Assembly: GCA_021202395.1 (NCBI GenBank)
Contig: JAJQDC010000020.1
Span: forward strand, 1 to 64,000
Direction: 5' to 3'
Origin: Clostridia bacterium
GTDB taxonomy: Bacteria; Bacillota; Clostridia; Christensenellales; Borkfalkiaceae
DNA length: 64,000 nucleotides
Below are positions 54,678-62,447 of this stretch, one piece after another (the first letter of the stretch is position 1; each line of letters starts with the position of its first letter). The position numbers and the translations under genes are program-made. The notes beneath the pieces were generated by a model, which was not told where the DNA came from, did not search any database, and was given only the letters and a program-made list of their open reading frames with translations.

Positions 54678-55114
54678 CGGCCTATCTTGTAACGGCTTGC
54701 GGCGCCGTGTTTTTATCTGTGCTGGTATCTTTTATTATACCGCAGGGCAAACTTGGCAAAACTATCACGGTAGTCTTGCGGCTGGTTTGCATAGCAATAC
54801 TTATTTCTCCGCTTACCGGGTTGTTTGATGTCTCTTCCTACAGCAGCGAAGATATTGCAGATTACAGTTATATCTGCAGCGTTTACAGTTCAAACCAGAG
54901 CGAAGCGCTTGAAGAAATTTTATATAACGAATTCGGCGTTGCGTCAGACTGCACCGTAACCGTGATATATTCCGAAGGGCAGTTTTACGTAGATAATGTA
55001 GAAGTTTGTCTTTTTACGGCGGAAGGGGAAGTTGCCGGTAAAATTTATGAATATTTGCAGGCGGAAGGTTATATAAATATAACTGTATATGAACAGACGG
55101 ACGCAGATAGCTGA
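54674..55114 (+). CDS. spoIIIAF: Stage III sporulation protein AF
   Basis: The 146-residue protein has two N-terminal helices (VTACGAVFLSVLVSFIIP; LRLVCIAILISPLTGLFDV) followed by a ring-building-motif-like domain (VIYSEGQFYVDNVEVCLF) facing the intermembrane space. SpoIIIAF is one of the ring proteins of the channel. Its end overlaps the spoIIIAG start by 26 bases. Confidence 0.9.
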   Translation: MTAYLVTACGAVFLSVLVSFIIPQGKLGKTITVVLRLVCIAILISPLTGLFDVSSYSSEDIADYSYICSVYSSNQSEALEEILYNEFGVASDCTVTVIYSEGQFYVDNVEVCLFTAEGEVAGKIYEYLQAEGYINITVYEQTDADS

Positions 55115-55445
55115 TTTTTTAAAAGAAAAGAAAAAACTTATACTTGTAATACTTTTGATTATTCTGCTTGCCGCAGCCGTTTTTATCTTTTACGGGGATA
55201 AAGAAGAGCAGACTTCTACCGCATCATCAATGACCGAAACTGAAAGCAAGATCGCAAATGTGCTTTCTGCTATGGACGGCGTCGGCGAAGTGGAAGTTCT
55301 GGTTACCGAAACCGAAGGGGAAATAACAGGGGTGGTTATCGTTTGTGAAGGGGCAGACAGTATACTTGTAAGGAACAATATACTTAATGCCGTTTCTACA
55401 GCGCTTAATATAAATAAAAACATTATTGCAATTTATTCGATGTAA
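55089..55445 (+). CDS. spoIIIAG: Stage III sporulation protein AG (short form)
   Basis: This 118-residue SpoIIIAG has a basic N-terminus, one membrane helix (KLILVILLIILLAAAVFIF) and the EscJ-like ring-building domain (ESKIANVLSAMDGVGEVEVLVTETEGEITGVVIVCEGA). It is about half the length of the B. subtilis protein, which carries an extra beta-barrel insertion. The 30-fold ring of that organism is formed by this domain. The gene overlaps spoIIIAF by 26 bases. Confidence 0.92.
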   Translation: MNRRTQIADFLKEKKKLILVILLIILLAAAVFIFYGDKEEQTSTASSMTETESKIANVLSAMDGVGEVEVLVTETEGEITGVVIVCEGADSILVRNNILNAVSTALNINKNIIAIYSM

Positions 55446-55455
55446 GGAGAAATTT

Positions 55456-55938
55456 ATGTCAAAAAAGAAAAAGATTATCGTAATGTCTTCACTTGTGCTG
55501 CTTTTAGCCGTAACCGCTGTTTTAAACGTATTGCTTGCGCAAAGCAGTTCTGCCGAAGACACCGCCGTAACAACGGCAAACTATTTTACTACATACCGTT
55601 CCGAACGAACTACAACCAGAAGCGAAGAACTTCTGCAGTTAGACAGCATAATAGCGCTTTACGATTCAGACAGCGAAGAGTACGCTTCGGCAGTGGCTAT
55701 GAAGCTTGAAATTGTTTCTGTTATGGAACAGGAGCTTGTGCTTGAAACCATGATAAAGTCAATAGGCTTTTCTGACGCAGTTGTGGCAATAGGTACAGAA
55801 TCGGGCAACGTAAACGTATTTATAAATTCAGACGAATTAGATTACGATACGGCGCTTTCTATCTACAACCTTCTTTTGAATGAAGCGGGCGTTGCGGCAG
55901 GAAATATAATAATTATGCCCGTTTATTCAGAGATTTAA
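55456..55938 (+). CDS. spoIIIAH: Stage III sporulation protein AH
   Basis: The 160-residue protein starts MSKKKKIIVMSSLVLLLAVTAVLNVLLAQ, a basic start and single helix, followed by a linker and a ring-forming domain. SpoIIIAH faces the forespore and binds SpoIIQ across the intermembrane space. The ORF-track start at 55426 is rejected: the ATG at 55456 has TAAGGAGA eight bases upstream and gives the family N-terminus. It ends the spoIIIA operon, 53 bases before the asp23 promoter. Confidence 0.93.
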   Translation: MSKKKKIIVMSSLVLLLAVTAVLNVLLAQSSSAEDTAVTTANYFTTYRSERTTTRSEELLQLDSIIALYDSDSEEYASAVAMKLEIVSVMEQELVLETMIKSIGFSDAVVAIGTESGNVNVFINSDELDYDTALSIYNLLLNEAGVAAGNIIIMPVYSEI

Positions 55939-55990
55939 CGGGGCGGTATAACAACTTAACGTTAATATAAGGTAATTTCTTAATAAAAGG

Positions 55991-56019
55991 TTGCAAAATT
56001 TTACGCTATATGTTATACT
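55991..56019 (+). promoter_or_regulatory. Sigma-A promoter of asp23-nusB
   Basis: TTGCAA (55991-55996) and TATACT (56014-56019) are spaced by 17 bases. The -35 coincides with the ORF-track start for Asp23, which therefore cannot be translated from this promoter. Confidence 0.75.
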
Positions 56020-56038
56020 TGGGTTACAGGAGAAAATT

Positions 56039-56371
56039 ATGGCACATTTAAGACACGACCCGACTTCTACGCAAAAAGGTGATATTACCTACGACGCCGG
56101 CATAGTGAGCGGCATAGTTGCGCTTGCTATAAACGAAGTAGACGGGGTTTCGCTGCTTGATACAAAAAATAAAGGGGTTAAATTATCCTTTGAAAAGAAC
56201 GGCATTATTGCAGACGTAAGCGTTAAAGTAGATTACGGCAACAATGTTGCTTCGCTTGCATTCCGTATCCAGCAGTCTATAAAACATAGCGTAGAATCTA
56301 TGACTAAGTTTAAGGTAGATAAAATTAACGTGCACATTCAGGATGTGGATTTTCCTGATAATTTAACTTAA
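56039..56371 (+). CDS. Asp23/Gls24 family envelope stress protein
   Basis: The 110-residue cytoplasmic protein has the family core GDITYDAGIVSGIVALAINEVDGV and VSVKVDYGNNVASLAFRIQQ. It is the YqhY-type member usually encoded ahead of nusB in Firmicutes, where it is tied to envelope or lipid homeostasis. The start at 56039 has CAGGAG upstream and lies after the promoter. The ORF track extends into that promoter. A hairpin separates it from nusB. Confidence 0.9.
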   Translation: MAHLRHDPTSTQKGDITYDAGIVSGIVALAINEVDGVSLLDTKNKGVKLSFEKNGIIADVSVKVDYGNNVASLAFRIQQSIKHSVESMTKFKVDKINVHIQDVDFPDNLT

Positions 56372-56377
56372 AGGAAT

Positions 56378-56407
56378 AATATTCCCTTTTTTAAAAGGGA
56401 ATATTTT
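56378..56407 (+). terminator. Hairpin between asp23 and nusB
   Basis: AATATTCCCTTTT and AAAAGGGAATATT form a perfect thirteen-base stem with a TT centre, followed by TTG. The T-tract is weak, so it may attenuate rather than fully stop transcription into nusB. Confidence 0.55.
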
Positions 56408-56422
56408 GCTATAAAGGAATTT

Positions 56423-56824
56423 ATGAGAACTGCGGCAAGAGAAACTGTTTTTAAAATTTTGTTTTCAGAACAATTTGGCACGCTTGCGGATGAAAATTTT
56501 AAAGCGGGGATGTACCGCGCGGGCGGCCTTAACGCCGATGACGTAGCGTATTGTAATAACATAATCGGTTTAGTACATACGTACTTTCAAGAGCTGACAT
56601 CAATAATAGACAAACATTCTTACAGCTTCCCCGAAGTAAGGCTGTTCCCCGCGGACAGGTGCATACTTACGGTAGCGCTGTCAGAAATTTTATATTGCGG
56701 CGACATACCGGACAAGGTTGCCGTAAACGAGGCTGCAAATATAGCCTCTAAGTATTCGTCAGAAAAGAGCGCTTCATTTATAAGCGGCATACTTGCATCG
56801 GTAATAGGTGATAAAAATGTATAA
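56423..56824 (+). CDS. nusB: Transcription antitermination factor NusB
   Basis: The 133-residue all-helical protein shows TAARETVFKILFSEQFG at the N-terminus, LFPADRCILTVALSEIL, and PDKVAVNEAANIASKYSSEKSASFISGIL, the NusB C-terminal signature. NusB with NusE binds boxA RNA in rRNA leaders. AAAGGAAT precedes the ATG. The gene overlaps folD by eight bases. Confidence 0.93.
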   Translation: MRTAARETVFKILFSEQFGTLADENFKAGMYRAGGLNADDVAYCNNIIGLVHTYFQELTSIIDKHSYSFPEVRLFPADRCILTVALSEILYCGDIPDKVAVNEAANIASKYSSEKSASFISGILASVIGDKNV

Positions 56825-57665
56825 GGTAATAGACGGCAAGGCATTAGCGGCAAGCATGCGTGCTGATATAAAAGCTAAAGTTTTTAGCTTTAAACAAGAT
56901 TACGGCAAAACAATAGGTCTTGCCGTGGTGCTTGTCGGCGACGATTCTGCTTCGCAGGTTTACGTGCGCAATAAAATTAAAGCGTGCGAAGAGGTAGGCA
57001 TAAAATCTTTTGCTTACCGCCTTGATAAAGATACTCCCCAAAAAGATCTGGAAGAGCTTGTACAGAGCCTTGCGGCAGATAAAAATGTTAACGGCATACT
57101 TGTGCAGCTTCCGCTACCTGAACATATCGATGCAGAAAAGGTTTTATCGTATATTCCTTACGAAAAGGATGTAGACGGCTTTTGCGCGCAAAATATCGGC
57201 AGGCTCTGCATGAACGAAGATTGCCTTGTGGCTTGCACGCCCAACGGCGTTATGCAGATGTTTGCAAGCGAAGGTATAAGTTTAAAGGGCAAGAATGCGG
57301 TTGTTGTAGGGCGGTCTAACATAGTGGGCAAGCCTATGGCAATGCTGCTTACTAATGCAGACGCTACCGTTACGCTCTGCCACAGCAAAACGCAGAATTT
57401 AAAGGAAATTTGCCTTAATGCGGATATACTTGTTGCTGCAATAGGCAAACCTAAATATATTTCAGCCGATATGGTTAAAGAAGGTGCGGTAGTAATAGAC
57501 GTAGGTATGGACAGGGACGAAAACGGCAAGCTTTGCGGCGACGTAGACTTTGAAACTGTTAAAGAAAAATGTTCGTATATAACGCCCGTACCCGGCGGCG
57601 TGGGACCTATGACTATTACCATGCTTATGTACAATACCTACCTTGCGGCGGTAAGGAGTTTATAA
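56817..57665 (+). CDS. folD: Methylenetetrahydrofolate dehydrogenase / cyclohydrolase
   Basis: FolD interconverts methylene-, methenyl- and formyl-tetrahydrofolate. The active-site Lys/Tyr region is VYVRNKIKACEEVGI, GILVQLPLPEHI and DVDGFCAQNIGRL are family signatures, and VVVGRSNIVGKPMAMLL is the NADP fold. The ATG at 56817 (282 residues) is chosen over the ORF-track GTG at 56808, with TAGGTGA about 6 bases upstream. Unlike Bacillus, no xseA or xseB follows before ispA. Confidence 0.95.
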   Translation: MYKVIDGKALAASMRADIKAKVFSFKQDYGKTIGLAVVLVGDDSASQVYVRNKIKACEEVGIKSFAYRLDKDTPQKDLEELVQSLAADKNVNGILVQLPLPEHIDAEKVLSYIPYEKDVDGFCAQNIGRLCMNEDCLVACTPNGVMQMFASEGISLKGKNAVVVGRSNIVGKPMAMLLTNADATVTLCHSKTQNLKEICLNADILVAAIGKPKYISADMVKEGAVVIDVGMDRDENGKLCGDVDFETVKEKCSYITPVPGGVGPMTITMLMYNTYLAAVRSL

Positions 57666-57668
57666 ACC

Positions 57669-58547
57669 GTGCTGAACTTTCAGGATAAATACAGCGAATA
57701 TCTGGCTATATTCAATTCGCGGCTGGAAAAATTTTGTTCAGAGCTTGATTGTAAACCTGATATTCTTGCTGAAAGTATAAAATATACGCTTATAAACGGC
57801 GGTAAACGGGTGCGCCCCGTTCTGATGCTTGCCACGGGCGAACTTATCGGTGCAGATAAAGAATCTCTTTCTGATTTTGCGCTTGCGCTTGAGCTTATCC
57901 ATACCTACTCGCTTATACATGACGATCTGCCCGAAATGGACAACGACGACTTCCGCAGGGGCAAACCTTCAAGCCATAAAGTGTTTGGGGCGGGTAACGC
58001 TGTGCTTGCGGGCGACGGTCTGTTAAATACCGCATACGCAATACTTTTTGATTGCTGCAAACGGGGCAGGGAGTATGCCGATGCTGCCAAATTTTTGTGC
58101 GACTGCGCGGGAATAAACGGCATGGTGGCAGGGCAGTCTGCAGACCTGTACTGCGAAAAAAATGCCATATGCGACGAAGAATGGTTAGAGTATATAGTTT
58201 TAAATAAAACGGCAAAGCTTATTACTGCGGCTACCACGGTGCCTTCTGTTTTAAAGGGCGGCAGGTACTTTTTGGAACTTAAACAGTTTGGTGAAGATCT
58301 TGGCAGGCTATTCCAGATTGTAGACGATATCTTAGACGTTAAGGGCAGCTTTGAAAAGATGGGTAAAACGCTTGGAAAAGATAAAAACGAAAATAAGCTT
58401 ACCTACGTAAATTTTTACGGCATGGACGAAAGTTGCGTTTACGCAGATATAATTTACGACAAGTGTATAAAAATTCTTGACGGGATAGACGCAGATACAG
58501 AATTTTTAAAGCAATTTGTATCATTTGTACGCCACAGGGATACATAA
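57669..58547 (+). CDS. ispA: Farnesyl/geranyl diphosphate synthase (polyprenyl synthetase)
   Basis: The 292-residue prenyltransferase condenses isopentenyl diphosphate with allylic diphosphates. The first Asp-rich motif is HDDLPEMDNDDFRRG and the second VDDILDVKG; GGKRVRPVLMLA is the substrate motif. The residues before the first DDxxD suggest a C15-C20 product, but exact length cannot be stated. The start is GTG three bases after folD, with AAGGAG 13 bases upstream. It is followed by OLE RNA and the other isoprenoid gene dxs. Confidence 0.93.
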   Translation: MLNFQDKYSEYLAIFNSRLEKFCSELDCKPDILAESIKYTLINGGKRVRPVLMLATGELIGADKESLSDFALALELIHTYSLIHDDLPEMDNDDFRRGKPSSHKVFGAGNAVLAGDGLLNTAYAILFDCCKRGREYADAAKFLCDCAGINGMVAGQSADLYCEKNAICDEEWLEYIVLNKTAKLITAATTVPSVLKGGRYFLELKQFGEDLGRLFQIVDDILDVKGSFEKMGKTLGKDKNENKLTYVNFYGMDESCVYADIIYDKCIKILDGIDADTEFLKQFVSFVRHRDT

Positions 58548-58599
58548 GGTTTTTAACCTTTGTGGCAAGATTGTTGCGGCAAACAGCACAATTTAATAT

Positions 58600-58628
58600 T
58601 TGACATTTTAATAAATGTGTGTTAATAT
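58600..58628 (+). promoter_or_regulatory. Sigma-A promoter of OLE RNA
   Basis: TTGACA (58600-58605) and TAATAT (58623-58628) are spaced by 17 bases. An overlapping TATAAT (58626-58631) is spaced by 20. The predicted start is near 58635. Confidence 0.7.
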
Positions 58629-58634
58629 AATATC

Positions 58635-59241
58635 AATATAATAGTGGTGCAGTATTCTAGTCAGTTGTTGATGATACGAAGACGGGGTTAAACTACCGTT
58701 AAAGGGCATATCGATGAAGTTTCTGGTGTCTGCTTGGTTTGCCCAAATTCGGGTGGATGCTGGGAGTAAAGGTGTATGGGAACTGCATAACGGCATATGA
58801 CAGCCTACCCATTCACCGTGGAGGCAGACGGCACAAATGACTGCCGCCTGTATAAACCTGCTATCGGGCGAAAGCTCGGTACAGAGTAGCCTGCCTTGCG
58901 TGAAGTCAGCGGATAGCAGATCTAAGCGTGCCTATATGTGGCCACGTATAGCTTACGCTATCGCTGCTTGAAATTGATTTTGCAAAAGAGGATAAGCTCA
59001 TCATCAGCTGCCAAGGAAAGCTTCTAGACTGTTAAAGTATTAGAGATTACGGTGTGGTCTCAGTGGCGATTCGGTTATGTATTCGGAAACGGTACAAACG
59101 TGTTTTTAAAAGGAAACTGCTTCTTCGGCGACGGGAAGTAAGCGCGGGGGAAATCCTACCGAACCTTAAGCCGCAAAGTTTATTTAATATAAGCCACTTT
59201 TATATTTTATTTGCGCACATAAATTATGTGCGTATTTTTTT
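58635..59241 (+). ncRNA. ole: OLE RNA (ornate, large, extremophilic RNA)
   Basis: A roughly 600-base ORF-free, visibly more GC-rich stretch lies between ispA and an oapA-like gene, which is the known genomic location of OLE RNA. It contains many complementary segments, for example GGCAGACGGCAC/ACTGCCGCC and GCTATCGGGCGAAAGC. The 3' part, CTTCTTCGGCGACGGGAAG followed by GGGGGAAATCCTACC, I recognise as OLE-like. OLE RNAs form a membrane-associated RNP with OapA and influence stress and metal responses. The ends are set by the promoter and terminator and are approximate. Confidence 0.88.
59213..59241 (+). terminator. Intrinsic terminator between OLE RNA and oapA
   Basis: CGCACAT (59214-59220) pairs with ATGTGCG (59226-59232) across AAATT and is followed by TATTTTTTT. 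Readthrough would be needed for oapA unless a further promoter exists; I see none in the 14 bases left. Confidence 0.75.
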
Positions 59242-59255
59242 ACAGACGGATTTAT

Positions 59256-59906
59256 ATGGATATAGACGATAATTGTAACAATAAAAACAGCGTAAAAGAA
59301 GACGGCGGTGAAGAAAGTTCTGAACAGGAAACTACGCCCAAACCAGCTAAAAAGCCTAAAAAGAAAAAAAAGAAAGTACCTTCATGGGTAAAATGGGGAT
59401 TTTTCGTCCTTATTCTGTCTTTTATATTAAGCTTTTTGTTCAGCCTTTTAACAGAAGTTTCTATAAACGATGACAGCCCGATTTATGTCTGCATAATAGT
59501 GCTTGTTGTGCTTTTGTGTTTAAATATTTTCTGCGACATGCTTGCAAACGCAGTGCTTTCCTGCAATGCAGAAGGGTTTAACGCAATGGCTTCAAACAAA
59601 ATAAGGGGAGCCAAACGCGCGGTAAAGTTCTGCAAAAATTCAACAAAAATTGCAAGCGTATTTGCCGACGTAATCGGCGATATATGCGGCATTGTGAGCG
59701 GTGCCGTAGGTACCACGTTTGCGGCGTATTTTGCTTTTGTAGAAAACGATATCGCCTTAATGTTTATCTCTATTATCATAAGCGCGCTTATAGGTGCGCT
59801 TACGGTTGGCGGAAAAGCGTTCTGTAAAACACTTGCCATTAAATATAATAAACAGATAACTTTTGCTTTTGCAAAGTTTACTACGTATTTTAAAAAGGAA
59901 AAGTAA
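59256..59906 (+). CDS. oapA: OLE-associated membrane protein OapA
   Basis: The 216-residue protein has an acidic start and a Lys-rich stretch (about residues 31-40, KKPKKKKKK) suited to RNA contact. About four membrane helices follow (near 46-66, 77-99, 145-165 and 168-186), with a DxxxD motif (Asp138-Asp142, ADVIGDICG) that is typical of OapA. OapA binds OLE RNA and brings it to the membrane. The ORF-track start at 59226 lies inside the terminator hairpin. The ATG at 59256 is preferred despite a weak ribosome site. The dxs start overlaps its stop. Confidence 0.88.
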   Translation: MDIDDNCNNKNSVKEDGGEESSEQETTPKPAKKPKKKKKKVPSWVKWGFFVLILSFILSFLFSLLTEVSINDDSPIYVCIIVLVVLLCLNIFCDMLANAVLSCNAEGFNAMASNKIRGAKRAVKFCKNSTKIASVFADVIGDICGIVSGAVGTTFAAYFAFVENDIALMFISIIISALIGALTVGGKAFCKTLAIKYNKQITFAFAKFTTYFKKEK

Positions 59907-61639
59907 TGCTCGAAAATATTACGTCTGCAGACGTAAAGGGTATGGATGCTGACGCCCTTAACGTGCTGTGTGAAGAACTGCGCAATAAAATAATTTCCAC
60001 CGTGATGACTAACGGCGGACACCTATCTTCTAACCTGGGTGCGGTAGAACTTACCGTTGCCCTTCATTACGTGTTTGATTTTCCGCGCGATAAGGTTATT
60101 TTTGACGTAGGGCACCAGTGTTACGCCCACAAACTTTTAACGGGCAGGGCTGCGGAATTTGATACCCTGCGCAAGCGTGGCGGGCTGTCAGGATTTCCCA
60201 AGCGTGAAGAAAGTGTATACGACTGCTACAATACCGGGCATGCAGGAACTTCCATATCGGCGGCTTTGGGTATGGCTAAGGCAAGGGACGTAAAGGGGGA
60301 AGATTACAACGTTATTGCCGTTATAGGCGACGGTTCTTTTAACAACGGGCTTGTGTACGAGGCATTCAACAGCTTAATTCCATTAAATACAAATATACTT
60401 GTAATAATTAATGATAACGGTATGTCAATTTCGCCCACGGTTGGCAGTATGCATGAATATCTTGAAATCTTAAGCGACGATTCCGGGAAAAAACAAAACC
60501 GCCACCCCAGGGCAGGCATGTTTGAAAAATTCGGCTTTAAATACGAGGGCGTGTATGACGGCAACGACGTACAAAGCCTTATATCCGTTTTACAGGATAT
60601 AAAACAAAGATTAAAGCACGAATCGGTAATTTTACATATACAGACAAAAAAGGGTAAGGGTTATGCTTTTTGTGAAGACAACCCCGAAGCCACTCACGGA
60701 ATTTCTGATGAAGGTGTAAGCCCCGCAAAGGAAGAATACAGCGAAGTATTGGGTAAAACTCTGTGCTCGCTTGCAGAAAAAGATCAAAGAATTGTAGCCG
60801 TAACCGCCGCAATGACGGGCAGCCTTGGGCTTTCTTCCTTTTTTGAAAAGTTCCCCGGCCGTTCTGCCGACGTAGGCATTTGCGAAGAGCATGCAACCAT
60901 TTTATGTGCTGCAATGGCGGCGGAAGGGCTTAAACCCTATTACGCCGTTTATTCCACCTTTTTACAGCGCTCTTACGACGAAATTATAATTGATATCTGC
61001 AGCCAGAATCTGCCCGTTACCATATGTGTAGACAGGGCTGGTGTATCAGGGCCAGACGGCGAAACGCATCAGGGGGTATTTGATTTATCTTTCCTTTCCC
61101 CGATACCAAACCTTACGATAGCCGTTCCCAAAGACACAGACGAACTTAAAGAGATGCTGCAGTTCAGCGTTAATTTCAGCGCTCCGCTTGTAATACGTTA
61201 TCCGCGTGAATGCCGCCATAAGTTTCCTTCCAACAGTAAAGTGGAATGGGGCAAGTGGGATGTTCTTGCGCAGGGGGACGGTAAGGCGGCAATAATTGCC
61301 TGCGGCGAAAGAGCGATAACAAGGGCTTATTCGGCTGCAAAAATATTAAAAAAGAGCGGAATTTCCCCCAAAATTATAAACGCAAGATTTATTAAACCGC
61401 TTGACGGCGCAATGCTTGACGGTTTAGCCGAAGACCACGTGGTTACGATAGAAGATAACGTGTGCACCGGCGGGCTTGGTTCGCTTGTTGCAAGCTATTA
61501 TGCCGAGAGCAATAAATCTGTAAAATGTTTTGCGTATAAAGACGAATTTATAGAACAGGGCGGTGTTGAAGACCTTATGGACGATTACGGGCTTAAAGTC
61601 GGCGACATTGCAGATTACATAAAAAATGAGATTGGATAA
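59906..61639 (+). CDS. dxs: 1-deoxy-D-xylulose-5-phosphate synthase
   Basis: Dxs condenses pyruvate and glyceraldehyde phosphate, the first step of the MEP pathway. The thiamine diphosphate motif is AVIGDGSFNNGLVYEAFNS with INDNGMSISP. VGHQCYAHKLLTGR and a transketolase-like second half (DVGICEEHATILCAAMAAEG; VDRAGVSGPDGETHQG) follow. At 577 residues it is about 40 shorter than E. coli Dxs, mainly in the loop between the halves. AAAGGAAAAG precedes the ATG. It overlaps tlyA by 14 bases. Confidence 0.95.
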   Translation: MLENITSADVKGMDADALNVLCEELRNKIISTVMTNGGHLSSNLGAVELTVALHYVFDFPRDKVIFDVGHQCYAHKLLTGRAAEFDTLRKRGGLSGFPKREESVYDCYNTGHAGTSISAALGMAKARDVKGEDYNVIAVIGDGSFNNGLVYEAFNSLIPLNTNILVIINDNGMSISPTVGSMHEYLEILSDDSGKKQNRHPRAGMFEKFGFKYEGVYDGNDVQSLISVLQDIKQRLKHESVILHIQTKKGKGYAFCEDNPEATHGISDEGVSPAKEEYSEVLGKTLCSLAEKDQRIVAVTAAMTGSLGLSSFFEKFPGRSADVGICEEHATILCAAMAAEGLKPYYAVYSTFLQRSYDEIIIDICSQNLPVTICVDRAGVSGPDGETHQGVFDLSFLSPIPNLTIAVPKDTDELKEMLQFSVNFSAPLVIRYPRECRHKFPSNSKVEWGKWDVLAQGDGKAAIIACGERAITRAYSAAKILKKSGISPKIINARFIKPLDGAMLDGLAEDHVVTIEDNVCTGGLGSLVASYYAESNKSVKCFAYKDEFIEQGGVEDLMDDYGLKVGDIADYIKNEIG

Positions 61640-62381
61640 ATATCTTGCAGACCGTTTTACATCCCGTACCAAGGCTGCGGCGGCGATAGAGCGCGGCTGC
61701 GTAACCGTTAACGGCAGGGTAAGCAATTCTGCCTACGAAGTTAAAGAAGGCGACCTTATTGAAGTAAAAGAAGACGAAATTTCTTTTGTTTCAGTTGGCG
61801 GCTTCAAGCTGCACAGAGCGCTTATGGAATTTAACTTTGACGTAAGCGGTAAAATTTTTGCCGATGTGGGTGCAAGCACGGGTGGCTTTACCGACTGCCT
61901 TTTGCAAAACGGGGCAAAAAAAGTTTACTGCATAGATGTCGGGCAAAGCCAGCTTGCTGAAAGCCTTAAAGATAAAAACGTAGTTATTATAGATAATTAC
62001 AATGCAAGAAACCTTAATAAGGGGTTGTTCAGTGAAGAGCTTGACGGTGCGGTGGTAGACGTAAGTTTTATTTCGCTTACGTATATTTTACAGCACGTTG
62101 CCGATGTGCTTTCAGATAACAAGTATTGTTTTGCGCTTATAAAGCCGCAGTTTGAGTGTGAAAGCAGGAATGTAGGTAAAAACGGTATAGTAAAAGACCC
62201 TGAAAAACATAAGAACATTATAAAAAAGATTTATGATTTTTCTTTAACGTGTAACCTTGCCCCGCAAAAACTTTGCTGTGCGCCGATGGTAAAAGGTAAA
62301 AATACCGAATATGTTATTTTACTTGAAAAGGGCGGCAAAGCCGAGCCATTAGATTTACTTATAAAATCTGTAAAAGTTTAG
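61626..62381 (+). CDS. tlyA: TlyA/YqxC family rRNA 2'-O-methyltransferase
   Basis: The 251-residue protein has an N-terminal S4 RNA-binding domain (RLDKYLADRFTSRTKAAAAIERGCVTVNG). An FtsJ-like methyltransferase domain follows with the SAM motif FADVGASTGGFTDCLLQNG and the ALIKPQFE motif. Mycobacterial TlyA methylates cytidines of 16S and 23S rRNA; the activity in Clostridia is presumed similar. The gene sits in the conserved dxs-tlyA-nadK-argR-recN order. A terminator hairpin overlaps its stop. Confidence 0.93.
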   Translation: MRLDKYLADRFTSRTKAAAAIERGCVTVNGRVSNSAYEVKEGDLIEVKEDEISFVSVGGFKLHRALMEFNFDVSGKIFADVGASTGGFTDCLLQNGAKKVYCIDVGQSQLAESLKDKNVVIIDNYNARNLNKGLFSEELDGAVVDVSFISLTYILQHVADVLSDNKYCFALIKPQFECESRNVGKNGIVKDPEKHKNIIKKIYDFSLTCNLAPQKLCCAPMVKGKNTEYVILLEKGGKAEPLDLLIKSVKV

Positions 62382-62400
62382 TTTTACAGATTTTATTTTT
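62363..62400 (+). terminator. Intrinsic terminator at the tlyA stop
   Basis: AAAATCTGTAAAA (62363-62375) and TTTTACAGATTTT (62382-62394) form a perfect thirteen-base stem around GTTTAG, whose TAG is the tlyA stop. ATTTTTATTTT follows. Confidence 0.85.
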
Positions 62401-62410
62401 ATTTTCTCTG

Positions 62411-62439
62411 TTGCATATTTGCATAAACTGATGTATAAT
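62411..62439 (+). promoter_or_regulatory. Sigma-A promoter of nadK-argR-recN, giving a near-leaderless start
   Basis: TTGCAT (62411-62416) and TATAAT (62434-62439) are spaced by 17 bases. The ATG at 62448 lies 8 bases beyond the -10, so the transcript would start at or just before it. The tandem TTGCATATTTGCAT across the -35 could also attract ArgR, but it is a direct rather than inverted repeat. Confidence 0.7.
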
Positions 62440-62447
62440 AATTGCGT

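Noticed and set aside
58600-59255. Short ORFs inside the OLE RNA region (for example 58608-58796 minus and 59054-59272 plus)
   Set aside because: They overlap the conserved structured RNA, lack ribosome sites and resemble no protein family.
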